A stretch of 64,000 nt of DNA from Flavobacterium soyae (lineage in GTDB: Bacteria; Bacteroidota; Bacteroidia; Flavobacteriales; Flavobacteriaceae). Both the position numbers and the translations under genes were made by a program. A model generated the notes under the pieces. It made no database searches. It saw nothing but the letters and a program-made list of their open reading frames with translations, and had not been told where the DNA came from. The stretch lies in contig NZ_JAJQXA010000001.1 of NCBI RefSeq assembly GCF_021245985.1, positions 434,001 to 498,000 on the forward strand. The letters run 5' to 3'. Below, one piece after another: positions 51,937-61,000 of this stretch. How positions within the stretch are numbered: position 1 is the stretch's first letter; the number at the start of each line of letters is the position of its first letter.

Positions 51937-52476
51937 TTACTTTTTAGCCGTAAATCTAGGATCAGTTTCCATTACGGTTCCGCATTTATCACAAGTTCTT
52001 AATTCTTCTGAATTGTAGAAATGTTCGAAATGAGGAAGAAAGTCTTTTTCAATATTATGCAGTTCAAAATACACTTCGTAAAGTTTGTGATTACAATTAT
52101 CGCAATGCCAAAGTAAACCGTCTGTATAACCTTTCCCGGCACGTTTTCGTTCAATTACTAATCCTATTGAACCTTCTGAACGAACTGGAGAATGTGGAAT
52201 TTTAGCGGGATGTAAGTACATGTCTCCGGCATTTAATTCCATTTCTTTACGTTCGCCATCTTCCTGAATTACTACTTTTATGCTTCCTTCTAATTGATAA
52301 AAAAGTTCTTCGGTTTCGTTATAATGATAATCTTTTCGGGCATTTGGGCCGGCAACAATCATTACGATATAATCGCCTGAATCAACATATAGATTTTTAT
52401 TTCCAACTGGTGGTTTTAGTAAGTGTCGGTTATCTTCAATCCATTTTGTTAGATTGAATGGTTTTGCTATAGCCAT
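51937..52476 (-). CDS. 3-hydroxyanthranilate 3,4-dioxygenase
   Basis: Opens the ring of 3-hydroxyanthranilate in the kynurenine route from tryptophan to quinolinate or further breakdown. The 179-residue cupin has the catalytic iron ligands His51, Glu57 and His95, in DYHYNETEELFYQLEG and HPAKIPHSP. A second, rubredoxin-like iron site has Cys125, Cys128 (HCDNC), Cys162 and Cys165 (TCDKC). From memory, these numbers equal those of the characterised Cupriavidus enzyme. No other kynurenine gene is next to it. Cytoplasmic. The gene symbol is left out because usage differs (nbaC, haaO). Confidence 0.95.
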   Translation of the reverse strand: MAIAKPFNLTKWIEDNRHLLKPPVGNKNLYVDSGDYIVMIVAGPNARKDYHYNETEELFYQLEGSIKVVIQEDGERKEMELNAGDMYLHPAKIPHSPVRSEGSIGLVIERKRAGKGYTDGLLWHCDNCNHKLYEVYFELHNIEKDFLPHFEHFYNSEELRTCDKCGTVMETDPRFTAKK

Positions 52477-52512
52477 TTTTTTCAGAATTTATGAAAAGCT
52501 AAGGTAGTGAAT

Positions 52513-52588
52513 TTGTAGAGACGCACCGCAGTGCGTCTTATAGGTTTTGGATATAGGAACGTAGACGCACTGCGGCGTGTCTCTACAA
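52513..52588. repeat. GTAGAGACGCACCGCAGTGC long inverted repeat
   Basis: The arms 52513-52538 and 52563-52588 (26 bases) are inverted copies with two mismatches; each arm also contains a small internal palindrome. It fills the gap between the dioxygenase and nuclease genes. The right arm runs into the nuclease gene and supplies its stop codon (TAG at 52585-52583). It shares its word family with 10333-10359. Confidence 0.8.
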
Positions 52589-53680
52589 TTTCTCTCGTAT
52601 TAAATAAATATAAACCGGAAAATGATCGCTAAAACCTGCTTCGGTTAAAGTATTTCTTAACGGATATCCTTTGTACTTTCCAGAAGTTTGAATTAGATAA
52701 GGTCGATTAAAGATTCCTGCTTTCCAGAATTTAAAACTTGAAAAATCAGGTTCAATAAAAGATTTCGTCATTATTATTTGGTCAAAAATATCCCAGGAAT
52801 CTCTAAACGCTAAAGTTCCCATTCCTCTTTCTGCCATTTCTTCAAATGGATTATAAACACCAAATTCAGGAACGTCTGCTTTTTTTGCTTTTGCTCCTAA
52901 TTCGGTTTTGATACTTTTATTAAAAGGTCCGTCGTTTAAATCCCCCATAGTAATAACTTTTGCCATTGGATTTATCTGCTGAAGCGAATCGATAATTTTA
53001 CGATTTAATCTTCCTGCTGCTTCACGAAATGGACTACTGGCTTTTTCTCCGCCAGATCTCGATGGCCAGTGATTAACAATAATATGAATTTCTTCATTTT
53101 CTAAAAAACCAGTTACTAAAAGCTGATCTCTCGTAAAAACCCGGTTTTTAGTATCTATTTTGATTTCAACATCACCTAAATCTTCATTTTTATCTTCCTG
53201 AATAATTGGTTTGTTTTTGTAAATCAATAACGGAATATTAGCATAAGAAGTCGGTCTGAAATATTTCTTTTGATACAAAAGCGCAACATCAATTCCACGC
53301 TGGTCGGGAGAATCAAAATGGATAATTCCGTAATCGTAACCTGCTATTTTTTCCTGTTTAATTAAATCTTCCAAAACGCCGCGGTTTTCAACTTCAGAAC
53401 AGCCAATTAAAGTGGGTGCATTAGAGTTTTCAGGATTTCCAATTTCAGAAATTACTCTTGAAAGATTTTTTAGTTTTTGTTCGTATTTTTCTTTTGTCCA
53501 ATGCTGAGCGCCATTTGGCGTCCATTCATCATCATTTGTACTGGCATCATCATAAATATCAAAGAGGTTTTCGAAATTATAAAAAGCTGCAGTATGAATT
53601 ACATATCTTTTAGATTGTGCATTTGAAAGAGAAATTATAAAAAAGGCGAGTAAACAAAAGTGAAATTTAATAATTTGCAT
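52583..53680 (-). CDS. Exported endonuclease/exonuclease/phosphatase family protein
   Basis: The 365-residue protein has a signal peptide (MQIIKFHFCLLAFFIISLSN). The fold motifs are present: AAFYNFENLFDIYDD at the start, IGCSEVENRGVLEDL (metal-binding Glu), GIDVALLYQK, IIVNHWPSRSGG (His), VITMGDLNDGPFN (Asp/Asn) and the terminal SDHFPVYIYL (His). It could be a secreted nuclease or a phosphodiesterase acting on other substrates. The stop codon lies inside a repeat arm, so the last residues may be recent. Confidence 0.88.
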   Translation of the reverse strand: MQIIKFHFCLLAFFIISLSNAQSKRYVIHTAAFYNFENLFDIYDDASTNDDEWTPNGAQHWTKEKYEQKLKNLSRVISEIGNPENSNAPTLIGCSEVENRGVLEDLIKQEKIAGYDYGIIHFDSPDQRGIDVALLYQKKYFRPTSYANIPLLIYKNKPIIQEDKNEDLGDVEIKIDTKNRVFTRDQLLVTGFLENEEIHIIVNHWPSRSGGEKASSPFREAAGRLNRKIIDSLQQINPMAKVITMGDLNDGPFNKSIKTELGAKAKKADVPEFGVYNPFEEMAERGMGTLAFRDSWDIFDQIIMTKSFIEPDFSSFKFWKAGIFNRPYLIQTSGKYKGYPLRNTLTEAGFSDHFPVYIYLIREKL

Positions 53681-53752
53681 AACTTTAAAAATTTAAGAGC
53701 TCAATTTAAATAATTTGTAAGAATTTTCTATAATTTAATTGAGTAAATAATT

Positions 53753-53760
53753 TATATTTG
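53753..53760 (+). promoter_or_regulatory. -7 element TATATTTG of the LD-carboxypeptidase gene
   Basis: Matches TAnnTTTG and lies 33 bases before the ATG at 53794. No well-spaced -33 element is seen. Confidence 0.5.
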
Positions 53761-53793
53761 TTAATCTCAACATTCAAATAAGCAAAATAAACT

Positions 53794-54792
53794 ATGAAAA
53801 GCTTCCTTACTATCACAAAATATTTTAATGGTGCTAAACTGGCATTTCTTATTTTTGCTTTACAATCATTTACCTGTCAATCCCAACAAATCATGATAAC
53901 ACCACCTTATTTACAAAAAGGAGATACCGTAGCACTTTTGGCAACAGCCAGAAAAAATATCGACGACAATTTAAAACCAACTATAGATTTGCTTAAAAGC
54001 TGGGGTCTGGAAGCGGTTGTTGGAAGTACAATTGGATTAGATTACCACCAATTGGCCGGAACAGATAAACAGCGTGCAGCCGATTTTCAAAAGCAATTAG
54101 ATAATCCGAATATCAAAGCGATTTGGTGTGTTCGAGGTGGTTATGGAACAGTGAGAATGTTAGATCTGCTAGATTTTACAAAATTCAAACAACATCCAAA
54201 ATGGGTTATTGGTTTTAGTGATGTTACAGTTTTGCACAATCATTTAAACACGATGGGTTACAAATCTATTCATGGCGTTATGCCGGTTACGATTCCGCGT
54301 GCGACTCCGGCGGCGATTAGTTCAATGAAATCGAGTTTGTTTGGCGAGCCTCTTTCCTATTCTATTGAACCAAGCAGTATGAACCGCTTTGGTAAAGCAA
54401 CTGGTGAATTAGTGGGCGGAAATCTTTCTATTTTATACAGTTTATTAGGTTCTCCTTCTGCAATTGACTGTAAAGATAAAATCTTGTTTATTGAAGATTT
54501 AGATGAATACCTGTATCACATTGATCGTATGATGATGAATTTAAGACGCAACGGCTGTATCGAAAACCTTAAAGGGATTATCATTGGCGGAATGACAAAA
54601 ATGAAAGATAATGAAGTTCCGTGGGGAAAAAATGCATTAGAAATTATAGATGATGTTACGAAAAAATATAATATTCCCGTAATTTTTAATTTTCCGGCCG
54701 GACATATTCAGGACAATCGTGCTTTAGTTATGGGAAGCACAATTTCTATCGATGTTAATGCATCTGGAAGTACGGTTACTTTTCAAAAATGA
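53794..54792 (+). CDS. LD-carboxypeptidase (peptidase family S66), with N-terminal export signal
   Basis: Removes the terminal D-alanine from the L-Lys/DAP-D-Ala bond of peptidoglycan peptides. The 332-residue protein has the S66 triad: nucleophile Ser in VIGFSDVTVLHNHL, Glu in LFIEDLDEYLYHIDRMM, and His in NFPAGHIQDNRALVMG. The N-terminal 31 residues (AKLAFLIFALQSFTCQSQQ) form a signal peptide. E. coli LdcA is cytoplasmic, so this version probably works in the periplasm. An internal ATG at MITPPYLQKGDTVALL is an alternative start that would give a cytosolic form. Single gene with its own -7 element. Confidence 0.9.
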   Translation: MKSFLTITKYFNGAKLAFLIFALQSFTCQSQQIMITPPYLQKGDTVALLATARKNIDDNLKPTIDLLKSWGLEAVVGSTIGLDYHQLAGTDKQRAADFQKQLDNPNIKAIWCVRGGYGTVRMLDLLDFTKFKQHPKWVIGFSDVTVLHNHLNTMGYKSIHGVMPVTIPRATPAAISSMKSSLFGEPLSYSIEPSSMNRFGKATGELVGGNLSILYSLLGSPSAIDCKDKILFIEDLDEYLYHIDRMMMNLRRNGCIENLKGIIIGGMTKMKDNEVPWGKNALEIIDDVTKKYNIPVIFNFPAGHIQDNRALVMGSTISIDVNASGSTVTFQK

Positions 54793-54863
54793 GACCATCT
54801 GAGAATTTTCTTTTGTATAAGAAAATTTAAATACCACATATATAATTGCTAACATGAAATTAA

Positions 54864-55037
54864 GGATGGATTAATATCCATCCCTATAAAATTAGTCGAG
54901 CCGAAGGCACTTTCCAGAAAAGTTCAGGAGGAACGATTTATTTGTAGCAACGGATTTTAATCCGTTAAAAAAACAAACATTTCTCGCTAAGACGCAAAGC
55001 CGCAAAGTAAAATTTAAACTTTGCGGCTTCGCGTCTT
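54864..55037. repeat. Cluster of three different palindromes upstream of yraN
   Basis: GGATGGATTAATATCCATCC at 54864-54883. AACGGATTTTAATCCGTT at 54949-54966. A 20-base inverted pair at 54989-55008 / 55018-55037 around AAGACGCAAAGCCGCAAAGT, with one mismatch. A GTTTCAAG-type word follows at about 55069-55099, overlapping the yraN leader. The 315-base gap has no ORF. Confidence 0.7.
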
Positions 55038-55107
55038 TGTGTGCAAAAAACTTTATCAAGATTCAAAAACCTGAAACTTGAAAAACTTGAAACCTGAAGC
55101 AAAAAAC

Positions 55108-55479
55108 ATGGCAGAACACAACGAACTTGGTAAAAAAGGAGAAGAACTTGCTGTAGAATATCTACAGCAAAACGGTTACGAAATTTTAGACCGAAACTGG
55201 GTTTTTCAAAAAGCAGAAATAGATATTATCGCTCAAAAAAATGATATTTTGGCAATTGTTGAAGTAAAAACAAGATCAAGTTTAGATTTTGGTTCTCCGC
55301 AGGATTTTGTCAAGCCAAAAAAAATTCAACTCTTAATAAAAGCAGTAAATGCCTACATAAACTATAGGGAAAAGGATTTTAATGAAGATTTAAATATCCG
55401 ATTTGACATCGTTGCAATCCATAAAAATAGGGAATCATTTGCAATTGAACATCTTACTGACGCTTTTTATCATTTTTAA
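55108..55479 (+). CDS. yraN: YraN family protein (UPF0102), nuclease-like fold
   Basis: The 123-residue protein has a predicted restriction-endonuclease-like fold. Key residues: LGKKGEELAVEYLQQNGYEI, then DRNWVFQKAEIDIIAQKND and AIVEVKTRSSLDFG. The D-ExK arrangement (AEIDII followed by VEVKTR) is the nuclease active-site pattern. Its biological role is not settled; DNA uptake or recombination has been suggested for the family. The frame extends to ATG 55078, but MAEHNELGKKGEE at 55108 is the usual family start. Confidence 0.9.
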   Translation: MAEHNELGKKGEELAVEYLQQNGYEILDRNWVFQKAEIDIIAQKNDILAIVEVKTRSSLDFGSPQDFVKPKKIQLLIKAVNAYINYREKDFNEDLNIRFDIVAIHKNRESFAIEHLTDAFYHF

Positions 55480-55500
55480 CATAATTTTTTGTTGTTATAA

Positions 55501-55531
55501 TTGTAACAAATTGTTTTTTTATTTATATTTG
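55501..55531 (+). promoter_or_regulatory. Promoter of the 218-residue ACT-like gene
   Basis: TTG at 55501-55503, 20 bases, TATATTTG at 55524-55531. The ATG lies 66 bases downstream, giving a leader of about 60 bases. Confidence 0.6.
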
Positions 55532-55597
55532 CATAAATTTATAACATCTAATTAACCAAACTAGACCAGTTAAGTTACAAAAAAAAAGAAAAAAATT

Positions 55598-56254
55598 ATG
55601 AAAACCGTTTCTTCCATCGTCGAAAATTACATCAAAACGAAACCATTTCTCTTAAACGCTTTATCTCTCGGGATTATAAACCTGACGTCTCTTTCTCGGA
55701 ACATTATGACCGAGTTAGAAAATGAATTTGGCAAAGAAGTAAAACAAGGCGCTGTTGTAATGTCGCTGAAGCGATTGACTGAAGAATTAGATTTTAAACT
55801 AAACCATAAAATCAATAAGGTAATTAAGAATATTGGCGAAATCACAGTAAGATCTGAGCTGACAGATTACACTTTTGCAGCTTCTGAAACTGTATTAAAC
55901 AAACAAGCCGATTTAATTTCTGATATCAATGCTTTATCTGATATTTTCTATACCTCATCTCGTGGTGTCAACGAAACTAATATTGTAGTAAGCAGCAGTG
56001 TAAATCATTTAGTTGAAAAACACTTTATGAGAGAAAAACTAATCCAGAAATTAGACAATCTGGCTTCGATTACTGTAAAACTACCAAAAGAAAACATCGT
56101 TGTTCCTGGTATTTACTATTTCATCTTTCAACGTTTAGCCTGGGAAGGAATTATCATAAATGAGGTAATTTCTACTTCAAATGAATTTACAATTCTTGTT
56201 GGTGAAGATCAGGTTGATGTTGCTTTTAAAGTAATCAAAGATTTGAAAAACTAA
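55598..56254 (+). CDS. Uncharacterised protein with winged-helix-like N-terminus and ACT-like C-terminus
   Basis: The 218-residue protein is soluble with no signal peptide. The first 85 residues (IVENYIKTKPFLLNALSLGI, NIMTELENEFGKEVKQGAVV, MSLKRLTEEL) look like a helix-turn-helix domain of the winged type. The last third (ASITVKLPKENIVVPGIYYF, EGIIINEVISTSNEFTILVG, EDQVDVAFKVIKDL) has the beta-alpha-beta pattern of an ACT domain, as in aspartate kinases. No kinase motif is present, so an aspartate kinase label would be wrong. It could be an amino-acid-sensing regulator; this is inference. It has its own promoter and terminator. Confidence 0.75.
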   Translation: MKTVSSIVENYIKTKPFLLNALSLGIINLTSLSRNIMTELENEFGKEVKQGAVVMSLKRLTEELDFKLNHKINKVIKNIGEITVRSELTDYTFAASETVLNKQADLISDINALSDIFYTSSRGVNETNIVVSSSVNHLVEKHFMREKLIQKLDNLASITVKLPKENIVVPGIYYFIFQRLAWEGIIINEVISTSNEFTILVGEDQVDVAFKVIKDLKN

Positions 56255-56303
56255 TTATCCAAAATTTAATTTTACATCTTAAAAATAAATTCAATTTTCA
56301 ATG

Positions 56304-56345
56304 ATCCTTTTGTCTTTCTCTAAAAAAGATAAAAGGATTTTTCTT
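56304..56345 (+). terminator. Terminator after the ACT-like gene
   Basis: ATCCTTTTGTCTTT pairs with AAAGATAAAAGGAT (one G-U pair) across a short loop, followed by T residues. From here to 56650 the sequence is AT-rich and I see no gene. Confidence 0.8.
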
Positions 56346-56649
56346 ATAAATTACTATTTGTAATTTTTCAAACAATCAATTATCAAATAAGAATATTCTC
56401 AAAAACAAACTTCAGTATAGTTAATTTTTAAATTTTTTAGCCAAAAAATTATCAACTTGATAAAAGCACTTTCCGCCGTGTTTACTGATATTTTGGTTAA
56501 ATAAAATTAAAAAAAATAGAAATAAGTTCTTTTTTCCATTTTTTGCTGCGAATAATATTTTTATATATTTGTTAAGCACTTAACATATTAGAGCATCAAT
56601 TTTAATAGTATCGTAATATAATTAGATTTAAATACAAACTAATTAATTT

Positions 56650-56958
56650 AGTATTAGAAGCCAGAGATTATAGCAGCAAATTATTGGTAAGCAAACTAAA
56701 AAATAGCAGCAAAAAGCATTTCGTTCCCTTTTTAATTTGTATTATCAGGATATTTTGGTTTATAGTATTAGCTTATTAAAATCGAAAGAAACTGCCGAAG
56801 AAATCAATCAGAAGCTCGGCATCTCTATAAATATTGTCAGGAATCAAATGGGCAAAGCATTAAATCAATGCAGGTCTTTTTTAGGTTCACGACGAGATTA
56901 TCTAACCAAAACCAATTTTAAACCAATTAAATCACTCTTTCAGAGTGATTTTTTTTAG
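56650..56958 (+). pseudogene. Decayed ECF sigma factor gene with frameshift and internal deletion
   Basis: In the frame running to the stop at 56956-56958 the sequence reads KAFRSLFNLYYQDILVYSIS followed by LLKSKETAEEI, which matches region 2.1-2.2 of an ECF sigma factor. It passes directly into NQKLGISINIVRNQMGKAL and NQCRSFL, which matches region 4.2. The 80 or so residues normally between are missing, and both sides of the junction can read EEI, suggesting deletion between short homologies. Upstream, LLVSKLKNSSKK (56681-56716) continues the sigma N-terminus in another frame, shifted at the A-run 56711-56715. No ATG start fits; the nearest start is TTG at 56737. No FecR or SusCD partner is adjacent. 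Confidence 0.55.
56930..56956 (+). terminator. Terminator at the end of the sigma remnant
   Basis: AATCACTCT (56930-56938) and AGAGTGATT (56942-56950), with a 3-base loop and a run of T. The remnant's last codons lie in the hairpin. Between here and 57157 there is one copy of a GCACGCAGATTAGGCAGATT word and otherwise blank AT-rich DNA. Confidence 0.8.
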
Positions 56959-57157
56959 CTCTGTGGTTCTGAATTAATGGCACGCAGATTAGGCAGATTT
57001 AAACAGATTTTATTACATCTTCTATTTATCATGAACTATATGACTTAGTTGTGAAATTGTTTCAAATTTGTTATAGCGAAATTTAGCTAAATATCTCATA
57101 ATCTGAGCTTAAAAAAAGTAATTTATTTCAATGCAGATAAGTATAAAAGTATCTTAA

Positions 57158-58033
57158 TTAGTAATAATCAAAAATCACTTCACTTTCTGAGCTAAGATTT
57201 ACAGCATCATCATAAATATAACGAACCTTTTTTATTGGAAAATTTTCTGTATTATAAAGTAATTTATCCTTTGCATAAGTTAAGCCGTAATATTTTATCG
57301 CTACTTTATTGTTTGGACAATAATCTTCAAGTAAACTAGCAGTACCAACATAAATTAAATAGTACAGGCTTTGATTTAGTTTTTTGTAACTGTAATAATA
57401 GGGATTATTTTTATCATCATATTCGTATTCTACTACAGAGATTGTATTAGTACCATCGTTATTATTATCTGTTTTTTTTATTATATTGCCTTTTGCATCA
57501 TAAATATATTCCGTAGATGGGGAAAATTCATTACCATCAGCACCTTGTAATCCCTTAGTTCTAACTGCTTTCAAAATTCTTCCTGAAGGATCCGTATAAA
57601 ATTCAGTAACAAAGGTCTTCGGCACATTAAACCGCTTTTCAAAATAATTTGTAACCGTCACCTTGTTCGTTGTATACTCTAATAATGTATAATCATTAGA
57701 TCCGTCGACAATCTCTTTTATCAGGCGTTTTTGAGTATCATAAACATAGGAATAAGATTGTGAATTATATACTTGTTTTATCAGTTTTCCCTCAGCGTCG
57801 TAATTATATTTGTAATGTAGATTAATGCCGTCTGCTGACCAGTGAGCAGTTTTTTCTACTAAAAATCCATAATCATATTTATAAAATTCTTCATAATCTT
57901 CTTTTTCCATTTTACCAGATTTTAATAAATTTCTATTTAAATCCTGCTTTTCAGCATCATTAGAATTGTCAGAGCTACAACCTAGAATAATAGTGGTTAT
58001 AAGTATATAAACTAATTTAGTCCTTCCTTTCAT
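57158..58033 (-). CDS. Lipoprotein with YD/RHS-like repeats
   Basis: The 291-residue protein starts with a lipoprotein signal (MKGRTKLVYILITTIILGCS, cysteine at residue 19, followed by SSDNSND, an acidic stretch after the lipid site). The mature part repeats the pattern Y-x-YD-x-x-G/K-K-LIK: YNYDAEGKLIKQV, YVYDTQKRLIKEI, YIYDAKGNIIKKT and YEYDDKNN. These are short YD-type beta repeats as in RHS and DUF4595-like proteins of Bacteroidota. A surface-exposed binding role is plausible; function unknown. It lies 24 bases downstream of mfd on the same strand. Confidence 0.8.
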   Translation of the reverse strand: MKGRTKLVYILITTIILGCSSDNSNDAEKQDLNRNLLKSGKMEKEDYEEFYKYDYGFLVEKTAHWSADGINLHYKYNYDAEGKLIKQVYNSQSYSYVYDTQKRLIKEIVDGSNDYTLLEYTTNKVTVTNYFEKRFNVPKTFVTEFYTDPSGRILKAVRTKGLQGADGNEFSPSTEYIYDAKGNIIKKTDNNNDGTNTISVVEYEYDDKNNPYYYSYKKLNQSLYYLIYVGTASLLEDYCPNNKVAIKYYGLTYAKDKLLYNTENFPIKKVRYIYDDAVNLSSESEVIFDYY

Positions 58034-58057
58034 ATAAATAATTCAATAGTTAAAATT

Positions 58058-61000
58058 TTACTCTTCAAACAATTCCATCAACTCTAAAGCTCGTTTTATC
58101 GACTTAACATTCTCAAAAGTCAATAACAAACGTAATCCGTTTACGGTTTGTTTTTCTTTCATTTTGCAAAGTGCGCTTTGTTTTTGAACAAAATTTAAAA
58201 CATTTCTAAACTTAGAAGAATGATAATAATCTGATTGTTGGTCTGAAACGAAATAACCAATCATTTTGCCTTGTTTCAAAACAAGTTTCTCAATTCCAAC
58301 TTTGGTTGCAATCCATTTTATGCGAATACTGTTTAATAATGCGGTTGCTTGTTTTGGCAAAGGCCCGAAACGGTCAATCAATTTTCTTTCGAATTCCTGT
58401 AAACCAGCTTCATCTTTTATCGCGCCCAATTCGTTGTATAAAACCAAACGTTCTGAAACGTTATTGATATATTCATCCGGGAATAACAACTCAAAATCGG
58501 CATCGATTTGAATGTCTTTTACGTATTCTTTTGTATCGATATTATTTTCTTCCGGATACAAATCTTTGAATTCATTTTCTTTCAATTCCTCGATGGCTTC
58601 GTTCATGATTTTTTGGTATGTATCAAAACCAATTTCATTAATGAAACCGCTTTGTTCTCCGCCTAATAAATCACCAGCACCGCGAATTTCAAGATCTTTC
58701 ATCGCAATATTGAAACCGCTTCCTAGTTCGCTGAATTGTTCCAAAGCCTGAATACGTTTTCTCGCATCTTCGGTCATTGAAGAATAGGGCGGACAGATGA
58801 AATAACAAAATGCTTTTTTATTGCTTCGTCCCACACGTCCGCGCATTTGATGCAAATCAGATAATCCGAAATTATTGGCATTATTGATGAAAATCGTGTT
58901 AGCATTTGGAACGTCCAAACCACTTTCGATAATTGTGGTGGCTACCAAAACATCAAAATCTCCGTTCATAAAACCTAACATCAATTCCTCAAGTTTAGCC
59001 CCGTCCATTTGGCCGTGACCAATTCCGACTCTTGCATTTGGAACCAAACGCTGAATCATTCCGGCTACTTCTTTTATATTTTCGATTCGGTTATTGATAA
59101 AGAAAACCTGCCCGTTTCGCTGAATTTCATATGAAATCGCATCACGAATTATCTCTTCATTAAAACCAACAACATTTGTTTCAATAGGATATCTGTTTGG
59201 CGGAGGTGTTGTAATTACTGACAAATCTCGCGCTGCCATTAACGAAAACTGAAGCGTTCTCGGAATTGGTGTTGCTGTTAATGTCAGCGTATCGACATTT
59301 GCAGCAATTGTTTTTAATTTATCTTTTACGTTAACTCCAAACTTTTGTTCTTCATCAACAATCAATAAACCTAGGTCTTTAAAAACTACATTTTTATTAA
59401 CCAATTGATGCGTCCCAATTACGATATCGAGTTTACCTTCGGCTAAATCTTTTAAAGTCTGTGTTTTTTGTTTTGCCGTTCTAAATCGGTTTAAGTAACC
59501 AATTGTAACTGGCATATCTTTTAATCTTTCGGTAAAAGTTCTGTAATGCTGATAAGCCAAAATAGTTGTAGGAACCAAAACTGCCACCTGTTTACTGTTA
59601 TCAACCGCTTTAAAAGCGGCACGAATCGCAACTTCTGTTTTTCCAAAACCAACATCACCGCAAACCAAACGATCCATTGGACGATCGCTTTCCATATCGG
59701 CTTTTACTTCTTGCGTCGATTTGGTTTGATCTGGTGTGTCTTCATAAATAAACGAACTTTCTAATTCGTTTTGAAGGTAACTATCCGGCGCAAATTGGAA
59801 CCCTTTTTCTAAACGCCGTTTTGCATACAACTGAATTAAATTGAAGGCAATATGTTTGACACGCGCTTTGGTTTTTTGTTTTAAAATTTTCCAGGCGTTC
59901 GATCCTAACTTATAGATTTTTGGAGGCGTTCCGTCTTTTCCGTTGTATTTGGAGATTTTATGAAGTGAATGGATACTTACATAAACAATATCATTATCAG
60001 CATAAACCAGTTTTATGGCTTCCTGCGTTTTCCCTTCCACCTGAATTTTCTGCAATCCGCCAAACTTCCCAATTCCGTGATCGATATGTGTTACATAATC
60101 GCCTACAGAAAGTGCGGTTAATTCTTTTAAAGTAATATTCTGCTTTTTCGAGTATCCGTTTTTGATGTTGAATTTATGATAACGCTCAAAAATCTGGTGA
60201 TCTGTATAAGCTGTTATTTGATTTTCTTCGTCAATAAAACCTTGGTACAAAGGCAATACGATCGTATTATATTGCTTTCTAATGTTTTCAGAATTCGCTT
60301 CATCTAAAGATTCAAAAATATCATGAAAACGTTTTGCCTGAGTTTCATTTGAACAGAATAAATAATTTTTATATCCATTAAAATGATTGTCACTCAGATT
60401 GTTCAGCAATAAATCAAATTGCTTATTGAAAGATGGCTGAGGCTGAATATGAAATTCGTATTTTTTAGTCGTTTTAAAAATTGGTTTTGAAGCCAATTCT
60501 ACAATCGAAAAATCTAAAGCTCGTTTTATAAACGAACTTTGATTTAAAAATAACTGCTCCGGTTTGGCATGTTTTATTTCTTTGGAAAGTTTCTCAAAAG
60601 CTTCTTCTGCTCTTGTAAATTGTTTGTCTAACTGACTAAAAAGTCCGTCGGTATTTTGAATAAATAGTATAGTTTTCTCAGCAATATAATCTAAGAAACT
60701 TTCACGGTTTTCCTGAAATATCTTGTTTTCGACATTCGGGATAATGGTGATTTTTTTATGCGTTTCAACAGATAATTGTGTTTCTACATCAAAACTTCTA
60801 ATGCTGTCTACTTCATTTCCGAAGAATTCAATTCTGTATGGATGATCGTTTGAAAAAGAAAAGACATCGACAATTCCTCCACGAACCGAAAATTCGCCAG
60901 GTTCAGTAATAAAATCGACTCTTTTAAATTCGTATTCAAATAAAACTTCATTGATAAAATCGATCGAAATTTTATCATTCAGCGCCACTTTTAAGGTGTT

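Noticed and set aside
51937..53680. Functional operon of the dioxygenase and the exported nuclease
   Set aside because: One protein is a cytoplasmic tryptophan-pathway enzyme and the other is exported; a long inverted repeat separates them and no pathway link is visible.
54864..55037. Possible CRISPR-like array upstream of yraN
   Set aside because: The palindromes differ from each other and have no constant repeat or spacer length, and no cas gene is present.
55598..56254. Aspartate kinase
   Set aside because: Only an ACT-like region is visible; there is no amino-acid-kinase domain or nucleotide-binding motif.
56737..56958. A genuine 73-residue gene with TTG start
   Set aside because: Sigma-factor homology continues upstream of the TTG in the same and in a shifted frame, so the TTG frame is better read as part of a pseudogene.
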